DNA from: Sideroxydans sp.
Lineage (GTDB): Bacteria > Pseudomonadota > Gammaproteobacteria > Burkholderiales > Gallionellaceae
Direction: 5' to 3'
NCBI GenBank assembly: GCA_028710605.1
Contig: JAQTTU010000012.1
Span: 59,109 to 123,108, forward strand
Length of the DNA: 64,000 nucleotides
Shown: piece by piece, positions 56,126 to 64,000 of the stretch
Layout of the letters: each line of letters opens with the position of its first letter
Position numbering within the stretch: position 1 is the stretch's first letter
Notes under the pieces: generated by a model
Told to the model about the DNA's origin: nothing
Databases searched by the model: none
Seen by the model: the letters and a program-made list of their open reading frames with translations, nothing else
Made by a program: the position numbers and the translations under genes

Positions 56126-57436
56126 ATGAAACTTACCAAAACAGCTTTGAGCGTATTGCTGGCGTTGGGATTGCAAACCCAGGCGCAGGCTGTCGATCTG
56201 ATCGAAATCTACCATGCGGCGCAAAGTCAGGATGCGGTGTTCGCTTCAGCGCGTGCGGCGCAACAGGCGGGACAGGAGAAGCTGACGCAGGGACGCTCGC
56301 TGCTGTTGCCCAGCATCAACCTGAGCGCGAACACAACCAGCAACAACCTGAAATATTCTGGCGCGGCTTCCTACGACGGGAGCTACAACAGTAACGGCTA
56401 CGGCGTGAGCCTGGTGCAGCCGCTGTTCCGCGAACAGAACTGGGCCATGTACAACGAGGCCGAGTTGCAGGTCGCCATTTCCGAAGCCCAGTTCAAACTG
56501 GCCGAACAGGATGTCATCCTGCGCAGCGCGCAAACCTATTTCGACGTGCTGATCGCGCAGGACACGGTGCAACTCACCGCCGCGCAGAAGTCCGCCATCG
56601 CGCAGCAACTGGAGCAGGCCAAGCGCAACTTCGAGGTCGGCACGGCCACCATTACCGACACGCACGAAGCGCAAGCGCGTTACGACTTGATCGTGGCGCA
56701 GGAACTGGTTGCCGCGAACAATCTTGAGGTCAAGCAGCGCACGCTGCAGCAATTGGTCAATAGCGAAGTCAAGGAACTGAACGTGCTCGGCGCGGCGTTC
56801 AAACTGGAAACACCCGTGCCTTCCGATGCGCAGAAATGGGTGACCGATGCACAGACCGGCAACTATCAGATCATGCTGGCGCAGGCGGCATACGACTTGG
56901 CGGATCAGGAAGTGGCGCGCAATCGCGGCGGCCATTTGCCCACGGTGGATCTGGTGGCGAACTATGCCAAGAACAATGCGGGCGGCGGTCTCTACGGCGC
57001 AAACGATACGCGCAGCACCTCGATAGGCGTGCAGCTCAACATGCCGCTGTTTCAAGGCGGGGCGATACAATCCAAATGGCGCGAAGCCAGCGCCAACCGC
57101 GAAAAGGCCAAACAGGATTTGGAGAACACGCGGCGCAATGTCGAACTGCAAACGCGCCAAGCATATCTCGGCGTAGTCAGCGGCATCGCGCAAGTGCAGG
57201 CGCTGCAACAAGCGCTGAAGTCCAGCCAGAGTCTGCTCGAAGCCAGCAAGCTGGGACAGGAAGTGGGCGTGCGCACCAGTCTGGATGTGCTCAACGCGCA
57301 GCAGCAACTGTTTGCCACCCGCCGCGATTTATATCAGGCGCAATACAATTATCTGGTGAGCCATCTGCGGCTGAAAGCGGCGGTAGGCCAATTGAACGAG
57401 GCCGATTTGAACCGGGTAAATCTGGCTTTGCACTAA
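56126..57436 (+). CDS. tolC: TolC-family outer-membrane channel
   Basis: 436 residues with signal peptide MKLTKTALSVLLALGLQTQAQA. Internal duplication of the outer-membrane efflux domain (about 25-215 and 235-430): AQSQDAVFASARAAQQAGQEKLTQGRSLLLPSI and GNYQIMLAQAAYDLADQEVARNRGGHLPTVDLV, each ending in a conserved beta strand with YGVSLVQPLF and IGVQLNMPLFQGG. No lipobox, so TolC rather than OprM type. The ATG at 56126 begins the signal peptide and follows TTGGAGC. It provides the exit duct for the RND pump. Confidence 0.93.
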   Translation: MKLTKTALSVLLALGLQTQAQAVDLIEIYHAAQSQDAVFASARAAQQAGQEKLTQGRSLLLPSINLSANTTSNNLKYSGAASYDGSYNSNGYGVSLVQPLFREQNWAMYNEAELQVAISEAQFKLAEQDVILRSAQTYFDVLIAQDTVQLTAAQKSAIAQQLEQAKRNFEVGTATITDTHEAQARYDLIVAQELVAANNLEVKQRTLQQLVNSEVKELNVLGAAFKLETPVPSDAQKWVTDAQTGNYQIMLAQAAYDLADQEVARNRGGHLPTVDLVANYAKNNAGGGLYGANDTRSTSIGVQLNMPLFQGGAIQSKWREASANREKAKQDLENTRRNVELQTRQAYLGVVSGIAQVQALQQALKSSQSLLEASKLGQEVGVRTSLDVLNAQQQLFATRRDLYQAQYNYLVSHLRLKAAVGQLNEADLNRVNLALH

Positions 57437-57449
57437 GCAACAGCTCGGA

Positions 57450-57500
57450 AACGCCCGTCAATAGGCGATCTACATGAGGTACATCATGTAGATCGCCATT
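57450..57500. terminator. Family 3 palindrome acting as bidirectional terminator
   Basis: GCGATCTACATGA and TCATGTAGATCGC (57465-57496) form a perfect 13-base stem followed by CATTTTTATT. It sits between convergent tolC and rfbD, and its flank carries CGCCCGTCAATAGGCG of family 3. Confidence 0.8.
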
Positions 57501-57501
57501 T

Positions 57502-58416
57502 TTATTGGCTTGGCGACGAGGTAGTTGAATACAATTCGCGCACACATTCCGCCAGATCATCCTGCCACGGCGGCAGGAACAAGCCGAAGGATTGTTTGAT
57601 CTTGTCGGTAGATAGCTCCGAATTGGCGGGGCGCTTGGCCGGAAGCGGATACTCTTCAGTGGCGATGGGATGGATGATCAACGATTTGTTGTTGAGCGCT
57701 TCATCATATTGCCGCGCCAAGCGCACGATCTCTTCCGCATACTGATGCCAACTGGTGCGACCACCAGCGGTCAGGTGATAGATACCGAAAAAACTCCCAT
57801 CAAAATTTTTCTGCTGCCAACGCTGCAAAATCTGCGCGGTGGAATTCGCCAGCAAGCGCGAATTGGTCGGTGCGCCGAACTGGTCGGCGACGATGCGCAA
57901 TTCGCTGCGCTCTCTGGCAAGGCGCAAAACGGTTCTCACGAAATTCGCACCATGCACGCCATATACCCAGCTGGTGCGCAAAATAAGGTGTTTGCATCCT
58001 GACGCACCGACTGCGACATCTCCGGCCAGTTTGGTTTTGCCGTAAACGCTTTGGGGATTGGAGGGATCGGCTTCAGTGTAGGGCGTGGACTTGCTGCCGT
58101 CGTACACATAGTCGGTGGAGTAGTGAATCAGCAAAGCGCCCAGTCTCTTGGCTTCTTCGGCAAAGATGCCGGGGGCAATACCGTTCACCGCCATCGCCAG
58201 ATCGGGTTCGCTCTCGGCTTTATCGACGGCGGTGTAGGCCGCCGGATTGACGATAATGTCGGGCTGACATTCACGCACAAATTGGCGTATCGAATCGGGC
58301 TGGCTCAAGTCCAACTGGGCTTGGTCGATAGCGATCACGCGCCCAAATGAAGCGAGCGAACGCTGCAACTCCCAACCTACCTGCCCGTTTGCGCCGGTGA
58401 GCAGGATGGTTTTCAT
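57502..58416 (-). CDS. rfbD: dTDP-4-dehydrorhamnose reductase
   Basis: 304 residues; last step to dTDP-L-rhamnose. Rossmann motif LLTGANGQVGWELQR at 5-19, the YxxxK pair in YSTDYVYDG...YGKTKLAGD, and RTSWVYG. Starts at an ATGA overlap with rfbC. The four rfb genes run B-(two small frames)-A-C-D on the minus strand. Confidence 0.95.
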   Translation of the reverse strand: MKTILLTGANGQVGWELQRSLASFGRVIAIDQAQLDLSQPDSIRQFVRECQPDIIVNPAAYTAVDKAESEPDLAMAVNGIAPGIFAEEAKRLGALLIHYSTDYVYDGSKSTPYTEADPSNPQSVYGKTKLAGDVAVGASGCKHLILRTSWVYGVHGANFVRTVLRLARERSELRIVADQFGAPTNSRLLANSTAQILQRWQQKNFDGSFFGIYHLTAGGRTSWHQYAEEIVRLARQYDEALNNKSLIIHPIATEEYPLPAKRPANSELSTDKIKQSFGLFLPPWQDDLAECVRELYSTTSSPSQ

Positions 58417-58961
58417 GTAAACAATTCGGCTTCGCGCAGGGGTTTACCGGCTGCATCTTTTGCGGAAAGCAACGGTGTCGCTTTGCCCAGCTGCCAGTCG
58501 ATCGCCAGCTCGGCATCGTTCCATGCGATGCAGCGCTCGTGCTCCGGAGCCCAGTAGTCGGTGGTTTTGTACAAAAATTCGGCCGACTCGCTGCGCACCA
58601 GAAAACCATGCGCGAATCCTTGCGGTATCCATAGCATTCTCTTGTTCTCGGCGGACAAAGTCAGGCCTACCCATTGGCCGAAGGTGGACGAGCTTTTGCG
58701 AATATCGACGGCGATGTCCCACACTTCTCCGGTTGTTACGCGCACCAGTTTGCCTTGCGGCTGGCGGATTTGGTAATGCAAGCCGCGCAGTACGCGGCGC
58801 GCCGATTTGGAGTGGTTGTCCTGTACAAAAGTATCAGTTACTCCGGTCAGCTCGGTGAAGCGGCGCTGATTGAAACTTTCGTAAAAAAACCCCCTGTCGT
58901 CACCGAACACTTTGGGTTCGATGATGAGCAAATCGGGAATGGCGGTGGCGATGATTTGCAT
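58413..58961 (-). CDS. rfbC: dTDP-4-dehydrorhamnose 3,5-epimerase
   Basis: 182 residues, cupin fold. FGDDRGFFYESFNQRRF near the start, FVQDNHSKSARRVLRGLHYQ with the catalytic His (in RGLHYQ), and IPQGFAHGFLV with Asp/Tyr partners in KTTDYW. Start overlaps the rfbA stop by one base (TAATG). Confidence 0.95.
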   Translation of the reverse strand: MQIIATAIPDLLIIEPKVFGDDRGFFYESFNQRRFTELTGVTDTFVQDNHSKSARRVLRGLHYQIRQPQGKLVRVTTGEVWDIAVDIRKSSSTFGQWVGLTLSAENKRMLWIPQGFAHGFLVRSESAEFLYKTTDYWAPEHERCIAWNDAELAIDWQLGKATPLLSAKDAAGKPLREAELFT

Positions 58962-59836
58962 TAACGACTGTCCTCAACTAACAAACGTTGCAAATACTGC
59001 CCATAACCGTTTTTGGCCAACGGGACGATCAACTTCTCCAACTGCTCGGCAGTGATGTAACCCATGCGATAGGCGATTTCTTCGGGACAGGCGATCTTCA
59101 ATCCCTGCCTTTTCTCCAGCGTCTGGATGAACATGGAAGCTTCCAACAGCGACTCGTGCGTGCCGGTGTCCAACCAAGCGTAGCCGCGACCCATCAACTG
59201 CACGTCAAGCTTGCCGTGATCCAGATAGGTCTGGTTAACGGTGGTGATTTCCAGCTCGCCGCGCGCCGATGGCTTGATTGACTTGGCAATTTGCACCACA
59301 TCGTTGTCGTAGAAGTACAGGCCGGTGACGGCGTAGTTCGATTTGGGCTTGAGCGGTTTTTCTTCGATGCTGAGCGCGCGACCGGACGCGTCGAAATCGA
59401 CCACGCCGTAACGTTCCGGGTCATGCACGTGGTAAGCGAATACCGTAGCTCCGCTGGTCTTGGCGGCGGCGGGAGTCAGCAAAGTGTCAAATGCGTGGCC
59501 GTAGAAAATGTTGTCGCCCAACACCAGCGAACACGCGTCGTTGCCGATGAACGATTCGCCGATGATGAAAGATTGTGCCAGTCCGTCCGGCGAAGGTTGC
59601 ACCGCATAGGAAAAGTTCATGCCCCACTGCGCGCCGTCGCCCAGCAGTTGCTCGAAGCGCGGCGTGTCTTGCGGCGTGGAAATCACCAGCACGTCGCGGA
59701 TGCCGGCCAGCATGAGTGTGGTCAGCGGATGGTAGATCATCGGTTTGTCATACACCGGCAGCAGCTGCTTGGAAATGGTTTGCGTGACCGGATAAAGCCG
59801 TGTGCCGGAACCGCCGGCGAGGATGATGCCTTTCAT
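58961..59836 (-). CDS. rfbA: Glucose-1-phosphate thymidylyltransferase
   Basis: 291 residues; makes dTDP-glucose. Nucleotidyl motif [36 protein letters not shown], sugar-binding [31 protein letters not shown] and [16 protein letters not shown]. Full length. Its start codon is in an ATGA overlap with the second of two 37-residue frames. Confidence 0.96.
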   Translation of the reverse strand: MKGIILAGGSGTRLYPVTQTISKQLLPVYDKPMIYHPLTTLMLAGIRDVLVISTPQDTPRFEQLLGDGAQWGMNFSYAVQPSPDGLAQSFIIGESFIGNDACSLVLGDNIFYGHAFDTLLTPAAAKTSGATVFAYHVHDPERYGVVDFDASGRALSIEEKPLKPKSNYAVTGLYFYDNDVVQIAKSIKPSARGELEITTVNQTYLDHGKLDVQLMGRGYAWLDTGTHESLLEASMFIQTLEKRQGLKIACPEEIAYRMGYITAEQLEKLIVPLAKNGYGQYLQRLLVEDSR

Positions 59837-59946
59837 GCTGCCACCTCTTCGTCTTTCTGCTTAGTCATGCCTGTTGTCTGTCGGTGGCTGGCCGCATTCG
59901 CGGACGCGCACATCCCCGCGTTGCGGGGCCCCTGTTTGCTGCTCAT
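59833..59946 (-). CDS. 37-aa coupled mini-frame, copy 2
   Basis: Reads [20 protein letters not shown] then [17 protein letters not shown] and ends TGA overlapping the rfbA ATG (ATGA at 59833-59836). Nearly identical to copy 1 (Cys in place of Phe at residue 13). No recognisable fold; contains the palindrome CCCCGCAACGCGGGG. More likely a linker that preserves coupling than a functional protein. Confidence 0.5.
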   Translation of the reverse strand: MSSKQGPRNAGMCASANAASHRQTTGMTKQKDEEVAA

Positions 59947-60056
59947 GCCGCCACCTCTTCGTCTTTCTGCTTAGTCATGCCTGTTGTCTGTCGGTGGCTG
60001 GCCGCATTCGCGGACGCGAACATCCCCGCGTTGCGGGGGCCCTGCTTGCTGCTCAT
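59837..60056. repeat. Two tandem copies of a 110-base unit
   Basis: Unit starts at CTGCCACCTCTTCGTC-type sequence and repeats with period 110 (for example CCACCTCTTCGTCTTTCTGC at 59841 and 59951), differing at only a few positions. Since 110 is 3n+2 and each copy ends in ATGA, the duplication keeps stop/start overlap intact. Confidence 0.95.
59943..60056 (-). CDS. 37-aa coupled mini-frame, copy 1
   Basis: Reads [20 protein letters not shown] then [17 protein letters not shown]; its ATG overlaps the rfbB stop (ATGA at 60053-60056) and its TGA overlaps the ATG of copy 2 (59943-59946). Both frames stay open and every junction keeps ATGA, so ribosomes can pass from rfbB to rfbA through two re-initiations. 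Confidence 0.5.
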   Translation of the reverse strand: MSSKQGPRNAGMFASANAASHRQTTGMTKQKDEEVAA

Positions 60057-61120
60057 GCTGCCCCCCTGTTGGTGTAATTCGATTGAACCCAATGTTGATA
60101 TTCGCCGCTGGTGACCCCTTTTACCCAAGCATCGTTGGACAGATACCACTCGACCGTTTTGCGCAGGCCGGACTCGAAGTTTTCCTGCGGTTTCCAGCCC
60201 AAATCGTTTGCGATTTTGTTGGCATCAATGGCATAACGCCGGTCATGTCCGGGACGGTCGGTCACGTAAGTAATCAGCTTGTTGTGCGGTGCGCCTTGCG
60301 GGTGCAGTTCATCCAAAATGGAGCAGATGGATTGCACCACTTGCAGGTTGGTCTTCTCGTTCCAGCCGCCGATGTTGTAAGTCTCACCCAGCTTGCCCTT
60401 CTCCAGTACCAAGCGCAACGCGCGCGCATGGTCGTCCACATACAGCCAGTCGCGGATGTTGTCGCCTTTGCCGTAGATGGGGAGCGGCTTGCCGTTGACC
60501 GCATTCAGGATCACCAGCGGAATAAGTTTCTCAGGGAAGTGATAAGGACCGTAATTGTTGGAGCAGTTGGTGGTGACTACGGGGAAGCCGTAAGTGTGAT
60601 GCCATGCGCGTACCAGATGGTCGCTTGATGCCTTGCTGGCGGAATAAGGCGAGTTGGGCTCATACGGCATGTCTTCGGTGAAGAAGCCAGTCTCGCCCAA
60701 GCTGCCATACACTTCGTCGGTGGAAATGTGGTGGAAGCGGAACGCGGCTTTGCGCTCGGCATCCAGCGTGTTCCAGTGGGTACGCGCCGCTTCCAGCAGC
60801 GTATAAGTGCCGACGATGTTGGTTTGAATAAAAGCTGCCGGACCGGAAATGGAACGATCCACATGCGATTCGGCCGCCAGATGCATGACCGCATCCGGTT
60901 GGTGTTCGCGGAACACGCGTGCAACTTCGGCAGCATCGCAAATATCGACTTGCTCGAAACGGTAGCGCGGACTGTCCGACACCGAAGCCAGCGATTGCAG
61001 GTTGCCCGCATATGTCAGCTTGTCCAGATTGATAACGTTGTAATCAGTATCGTTGATAAATTGGCGCACAACTGCGGAGCCGATAAAACCGGCACCGCCG
61101 GTAACGAGGATGGATTTCAT
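60053..61120 (-). CDS. rfbB: dTDP-glucose 4,6-dehydratase
   Basis: 355 residues. Rossmann motif [18 protein letters not shown] at 4-21, [10 protein letters not shown], catalytic TDEVYGS and Y-x-x-x-K in [16 protein letters not shown], and [21 protein letters not shown] at 61120 is used; an upstream in-frame codon adds eleven unconserved residues. First gene of the rhamnose operon. Confidence 0.96.
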   Translation of the reverse strand: MKSILVTGGAGFIGSAVVRQFINDTDYNVINLDKLTYAGNLQSLASVSDSPRYRFEQVDICDAAEVARVFREHQPDAVMHLAAESHVDRSISGPAAFIQTNIVGTYTLLEAARTHWNTLDAERKAAFRFHHISTDEVYGSLGETGFFTEDMPYEPNSPYSASKASSDHLVRAWHHTYGFPVVTTNCSNNYGPYHFPEKLIPLVILNAVNGKPLPIYGKGDNIRDWLYVDDHARALRLVLEKGKLGETYNIGGWNEKTNLQVVQSICSILDELHPQGAPHNKLITYVTDRPGHDRRYAIDANKIANDLGWKPQENFESGLRKTVEWYLSNDAWVKGVTSGEYQHWVQSNYTNRGAA

Positions 61121-61149
61121 TATGGTGAATTGCCTGTACTGGTTTGAAT

Positions 61150-62421
61150 TCAAGTTGAAGAAGTGTTCAAGGATGCAGCAACATGCGCCATCGCCCGTTC
61201 AGTCGCTCCTCGATTGTCGCAAACAAAACGTTCGCCGTCACGCCCCATTTGCTGCAAGCGCTTGGTTTCGTGCAGCAATGCATCAAGCTGAAGAAGCAAA
61301 TCATCCGTATTGTTGATACGCAATGCTGCTCCGCATGCAAGTGCAAACTCGGTGACTTGCGCAAAATTATACGTGTGCGGCCCGATGAATACGGGCTTGC
61401 CCACCGCACAGGCTTCGATCAGATTCTGTCCGCCGAAAGGCAGCAAGCTGCCGCCGATGAAGGCCACATCGCAGGCCGCGTAGTAGGCGAACATTTCGCC
61501 CATGCTGTCGCCCAGCACCACTTGCGTGTCGGCAGCGATGGCAACATTCGTACTGCGGCGCTGCATGCGCAAACCATGTTGTTCGATCAGCGCAGCGACT
61601 TCGTCAAAGCGTTGCGGATGGCGCGGTACGATTACGGTGAGCAGGTTGTCTAGATGCGCCTGCTGTAGCGCATCCAGCAACAGCGTCTCTTCGCCTTCGC
61701 GCGTGCTGGCGGCGAGAAAGATCGGACGCTGTTCGCCGAACATCTGGCGCATGCGTGCGCCAAGTTTCAGCATGTTGGCTGGCGGTGCGATGTCGAATTT
61801 CAGATTGCCCATGACCGATACCGCGCGGCTGCCCAATTTTGCCAGACGCATCGCATCGTCTTCAGTTTGCGCCGCGATCAGGTGCAGTTCCTGCAAACCC
61901 GCGCGAATCAAATTGGGGAAACGCGCATAACGTGCCGCTGATTTTTCCGACAAACGTGCGTTGAGCAGTTGCAAGGGAATGTCTGCTGCGTGACAGGCAT
62001 GAATCAAATTGAACCAGATTTCCGTTTCCAGCAAGACACCGATGCGCGGCTGAAAATGGCGCAAGAAACGGCGCACGGCGAACGGATAATCGTAAGGCAG
62101 ATAGACGCGAATGACATCGCTGCCGTAAAGCTGTTCGCTGGCAGCGCGGCCGGTGGGTGTGGTGTGGGTGAGCAAAATCTGGTGATCGGGATACTGTTCG
62201 CGCAAACGCTGCACCAAGGTTGCGGCGGCGCGTGTCTCGCCCACCGACACGGTGTGCAGCCAGATGGCAGGCTTATCGCTGCGACCCGCATAAAAACCGA
62301 AACGCTCGCCTATGTGCTGCAAATATTCTGGCTGTTTGCGCGCACGCCACAGTAAATGGAACAAGACGTAAGGCAACAGCAGCCACAAACCCAGCGTGTA
62401 ATAAATGCGCGGCTTAAGCAT
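61150..62421 (-). CDS. waaA: 3-deoxy-D-manno-octulosonic acid transferase
   Basis: 423 residues; adds KDO to lipid A. N-terminal membrane anchor (about 4-24), [13 protein letters not shown] with the catalytic Glu, [20 protein letters not shown], and C-terminal donor site [33 protein letters not shown]. Ends 29 bases before rfbB on the same strand; overlaps waaC by 8 bases. Confidence 0.95.
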   Translation of the reverse strand: MLKPRIYYTLGLWLLLPYVLFHLLWRARKQPEYLQHIGERFGFYAGRSDKPAIWLHTVSVGETRAAATLVQRLREQYPDHQILLTHTTPTGRAASEQLYGSDVIRVYLPYDYPFAVRRFLRHFQPRIGVLLETEIWFNLIHACHAADIPLQLLNARLSEKSAARYARFPNLIRAGLQELHLIAAQTEDDAMRLAKLGSRAVSVMGNLKFDIAPPANMLKLGARMRQMFGEQRPIFLAASTREGEETLLLDALQQAHLDNLLTVIVPRHPQRFDEVAALIEQHGLRMQRRSTNVAIAADTQVVLGDSMGEMFAYYAACDVAFIGGSLLPFGGQNLIEACAVGKPVFIGPHTYNFAQVTEFALACGAALRINNTDDLLLQLDALLHETKRLQQMGRDGERFVCDNRGATERAMAHVAASLNTSST

Positions 62422-63379
62422 AGATGCCCAGTTCGGTGAGTTTTACGATCACCGCATCAAGCGAAGGCGGGGTTGATTTGCCGCCAAGATTTACAGCGCG
62501 CGCACCGGCATAAAGCCCGGTCAATCCGGGATCGGTGGCGGTGTAGATGCCGACCGTGGGCACAGCGAGCGCGGCGGCGAGATGGCTCAAGCCGGTATCC
62601 ACGCCGACCACGGCACGCGCCTTGCCCAACAACGCGGCGGCCTCATTGAGATTCAGGCGCGGCGTGCAGACTGCATCGGGAATGGCGGCACACAAACGCT
62701 CGCTGCGAGTTTTTTCCTGCGCGCTGCCCCAAGGCAATACAGCATTCAATCCGGTCTGGTGCAGATGTTTGCCCAGCGCAATCCAGTTTTGCTCGTCCCA
62801 CAATTTGTCGTCGCGGCTGGTGGCGTGCAGCAACACGACGTAAGACGAATGCGGCAACCACGGCAGCGCAATTTCCGGTGTGCGGATACCGTAGTCCGGC
62901 GCGCCAAGCGCGGTATAGCCGAGCGCGGCGGCGGCGAGCTGACGGTTGCGCTCCACCGCATGCTGATCTTTGTGAACAGAATATGTGTGGTCGTAAAACA
63001 AACTCGCCAAGGGTTCGCGTGCACTATTCCAGTCGTAACCGCAACGCTTGGTGTGCGCGAAATGAGTAATCAACGCACTTTTCAACAGGCCTTGGGTATC
63101 CAGCGCAAAGTCGTAACGGCGCTCGCGCAACTCTTGGCGGAAGCCTTGAATCTCACTCCGCGCAGCCCACCAGGATTTGCGCCAGCGTCTAATGGCAACA
63201 GGAATTACATGCAGAACTTTAGGATGCAGCGCGGGCAAAGCCGCAAAACTTTCTTCCACAACCCAGTCGATGCGCGCATCGGGGATGTGTTTGCAAATAT
63301 CGGTCACCACCGGGAGGTTGTGCAATACATCACCCAGCGAGGAGGTTTTAATCAGAACGATTTTCGGCGCGGTTTGCAT
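62414..63379 (-). CDS. waaC: Lipopolysaccharide heptosyltransferase I
   Basis: 321 residues; GT9 enzyme that adds the first heptose to KDO. KIVLIKTSSLGDVLHNLPVVTDI at the start with the acceptor-site Asp, DTQGLLKSAL, LHATSRDDKLW and donor-site VGVDTGLSHLAAALAVPTVGIYTATDP. The ATG at 63379 gives the normal length; a 30-residue upstream extension would overlap the divergent promoter. Confidence 0.94.
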   Translation of the reverse strand: MQTAPKIVLIKTSSLGDVLHNLPVVTDICKHIPDARIDWVVEESFAALPALHPKVLHVIPVAIRRWRKSWWAARSEIQGFRQELRERRYDFALDTQGLLKSALITHFAHTKRCGYDWNSAREPLASLFYDHTYSVHKDQHAVERNRQLAAAALGYTALGAPDYGIRTPEIALPWLPHSSYVVLLHATSRDDKLWDEQNWIALGKHLHQTGLNAVLPWGSAQEKTRSERLCAAIPDAVCTPRLNLNEAAALLGKARAVVGVDTGLSHLAAALAVPTVGIYTATDPGLTGLYAGARAVNLGGKSTPPSLDAVIVKLTELGIYA

Positions 63380-63494
63380 GCAGAGGCTTAAGCGAAAACA
63401 AGGTCGCCATGATACACGAGCGCATTTGCCCGCTTGACACCCTTCGCCCGCAACTGATGTAATGCGCACCGTTCACCGATTGAACGCACTATCA

Positions 63495-63833
63495 ATGCTA
63501 GACGAAGCCACACATTACAGTTTACTCAAGACCTTGGAAGAAAATCCCGGACTTTCGCAAAGAGATTTGGCGAAACGGCTGGGTGTCAGCCTTGGCAAAA
63601 TCAATTTCTGCCTCAACGCGCTGGTGGAAAAAGGCAGCCTCAAGATCAACAACTTTCGCAACAGCAATAACAAGCTGGCCTACGCCTATGTGCTCACCCC
63701 GCAAGGAATCGAATCCAGAGCGCGCATGACCATAGAATTCCTAAAATACAAAGTGCAGGAATATGAGCGGCTGCGGAAAGAGATTGAAGAGTTGCATCGG
63801 GAAGCGGAACAAAAGGGGTTGATTGAAAGGTAA
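63495..63833 (+). CDS. MarR-type EPS-associated transcriptional regulator
   Basis: 112 residues from the ATG at 63495; an in-frame ATG at 63462 would add 11. Winged helix: [50 protein letters not shown], then [14 protein letters not shown] and a C-terminal coiled coil ([20 protein letters not shown]). This pattern is that of the MarR EPS-associated family placed at exopolysaccharide or O-antigen loci. It stands between the LPS core genes and rfbF. Confidence 0.87.
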   Translation: MLDEATHYSLLKTLEENPGLSQRDLAKRLGVSLGKINFCLNALVEKGSLKINNFRNSNNKLAYAYVLTPQGIESRARMTIEFLKYKVQEYERLRKEIEELHREAEQKGLIER

Positions 63834-63873
63834 CTTGAATGAGCATAATTGCACTGATTCTCAGGAGGCACAA

Positions 63874-64000
63874 ATGAGAGCCGTCCTACTAGCAGGAGGT
63901 TTGGGCACACGCATCAGCGAAGAGACCTCGACCCGTCCGAAGCCCATGGTCGAGATAGGCGGCAAACCTATCCTGTGGCACATCATGAAGGGTTACTCCG
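63874..64000 (+). CDS. rfbF: Glucose-1-phosphate cytidylyltransferase, 5' part
   Basis: The first 42 codons are visible before the window ends: [18 protein letters not shown], then [20 protein letters not shown]. This is the RfbF signature (CDP-glucose formation), distinct from RfbA by the [15 protein letters not shown] stretch. RBS AGGAGGCACAA. It suggests a CDP-linked deoxysugar pathway continuing to the right. Confidence 0.88.
   Translation, partial: MRAVLLAGGLGTRISEETSTRPKPMVEIGGKPILWHIMKGYS

Noticed and set aside
59874..60114. Plus-strand frames over the 110-base tandem repeat
   Set aside because: They have no start signals and lie antisense to the rfb operon; the minus-strand frames with ATGA at every edge explain the repeat better.

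Overview
The window looks like a chromosomal segment of a Gram-negative betaproteobacterium, probably in the Nitrosomonadales (Gallionellaceae-like). This rests on protein style, the DUF1840/DUF167/YggT-ProC-YggS and PilT-PilU neighbourhoods, Lipid A/KDO/heptose genes, an EPS-associated MarR regulator, moderately high GC and a very high density of palindromic intergenic repeats. No sequence search was possible, so the taxonomy is inference. I saw no tRNA, rRNA or CRISPR array.

Layout. 148-8889: two small genes, then a complete nine-gene N-type (alternative F-type) ATPase operon, atpDCQRBEFAG, followed by a PPK2 polyphosphate kinase. 8909-16457: envelope proteins of unknown role, an OmpR/EnvZ-like two-component pair, and the DUF167-yggT-proC-yggS operon. 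16669-19433: the twitching ATPases pilT and pilU plus an orphan gene. 19434-21050: a nest of palindromic repeats around an AT-rich orphan gene with an attC-like sequence. 21053-24820: a periplasmic redox-repair group (DipZ, MsrB, a FecR-domain protein, MsrA). 25138-29044: an ECF sigma factor with an NrsF-type anti-sigma, acylphosphatase, and parE. 29203-31718: accessory debris (truncated IS66, gene remnants, an MntA/HepT toxin-antitoxin pair) lying between repeated copies of the 3' end of thiC. 31610-36909: thiC with a TPP riboswitch, ccdAB, and PEP synthase.

37128-48728 is the most striking region. It is an Rnf operon whose order is rnfB - giant pyruvate:ferredoxin oxidoreductase - rnfC - rnfD - rnfG - rnfE - rnfA - small Cys-rich protein, with a divergent LysR regulator. 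The oxidoreductase lies between rnfB and rnfC with gaps of 8 and 1 bases, so pyruvate/ferredoxin chemistry and the Rnf ion pump are probably made together. The adjacent ppsA could carry pyruvate on to PEP, and the N-ATPase could build the ion gradient that Rnf needs for reverse electron flow; both are inferences.

48886-57436: DUF2269 membrane protein, an ECF sigma with a His-rich membrane partner, then a TetR-RND efflux set with a PIMT-family methyltransferase and TolC. 57502-64000: dTDP-rhamnose genes (rfbDCAB on the minus strand), waaA, waaC, an EPS-associated MarR regulator and the start of rfbF.

Two structural themes run through the window. First, at least seven families of inverted repeats occupy gene borders; two copies even supply the stop codon of the gene they follow. 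Second, small open frames sit exactly between ATGA stop/start overlaps in two operons (rfbB/rfbA and rnfC/rnfD), so translational coupling is kept across the inserts.
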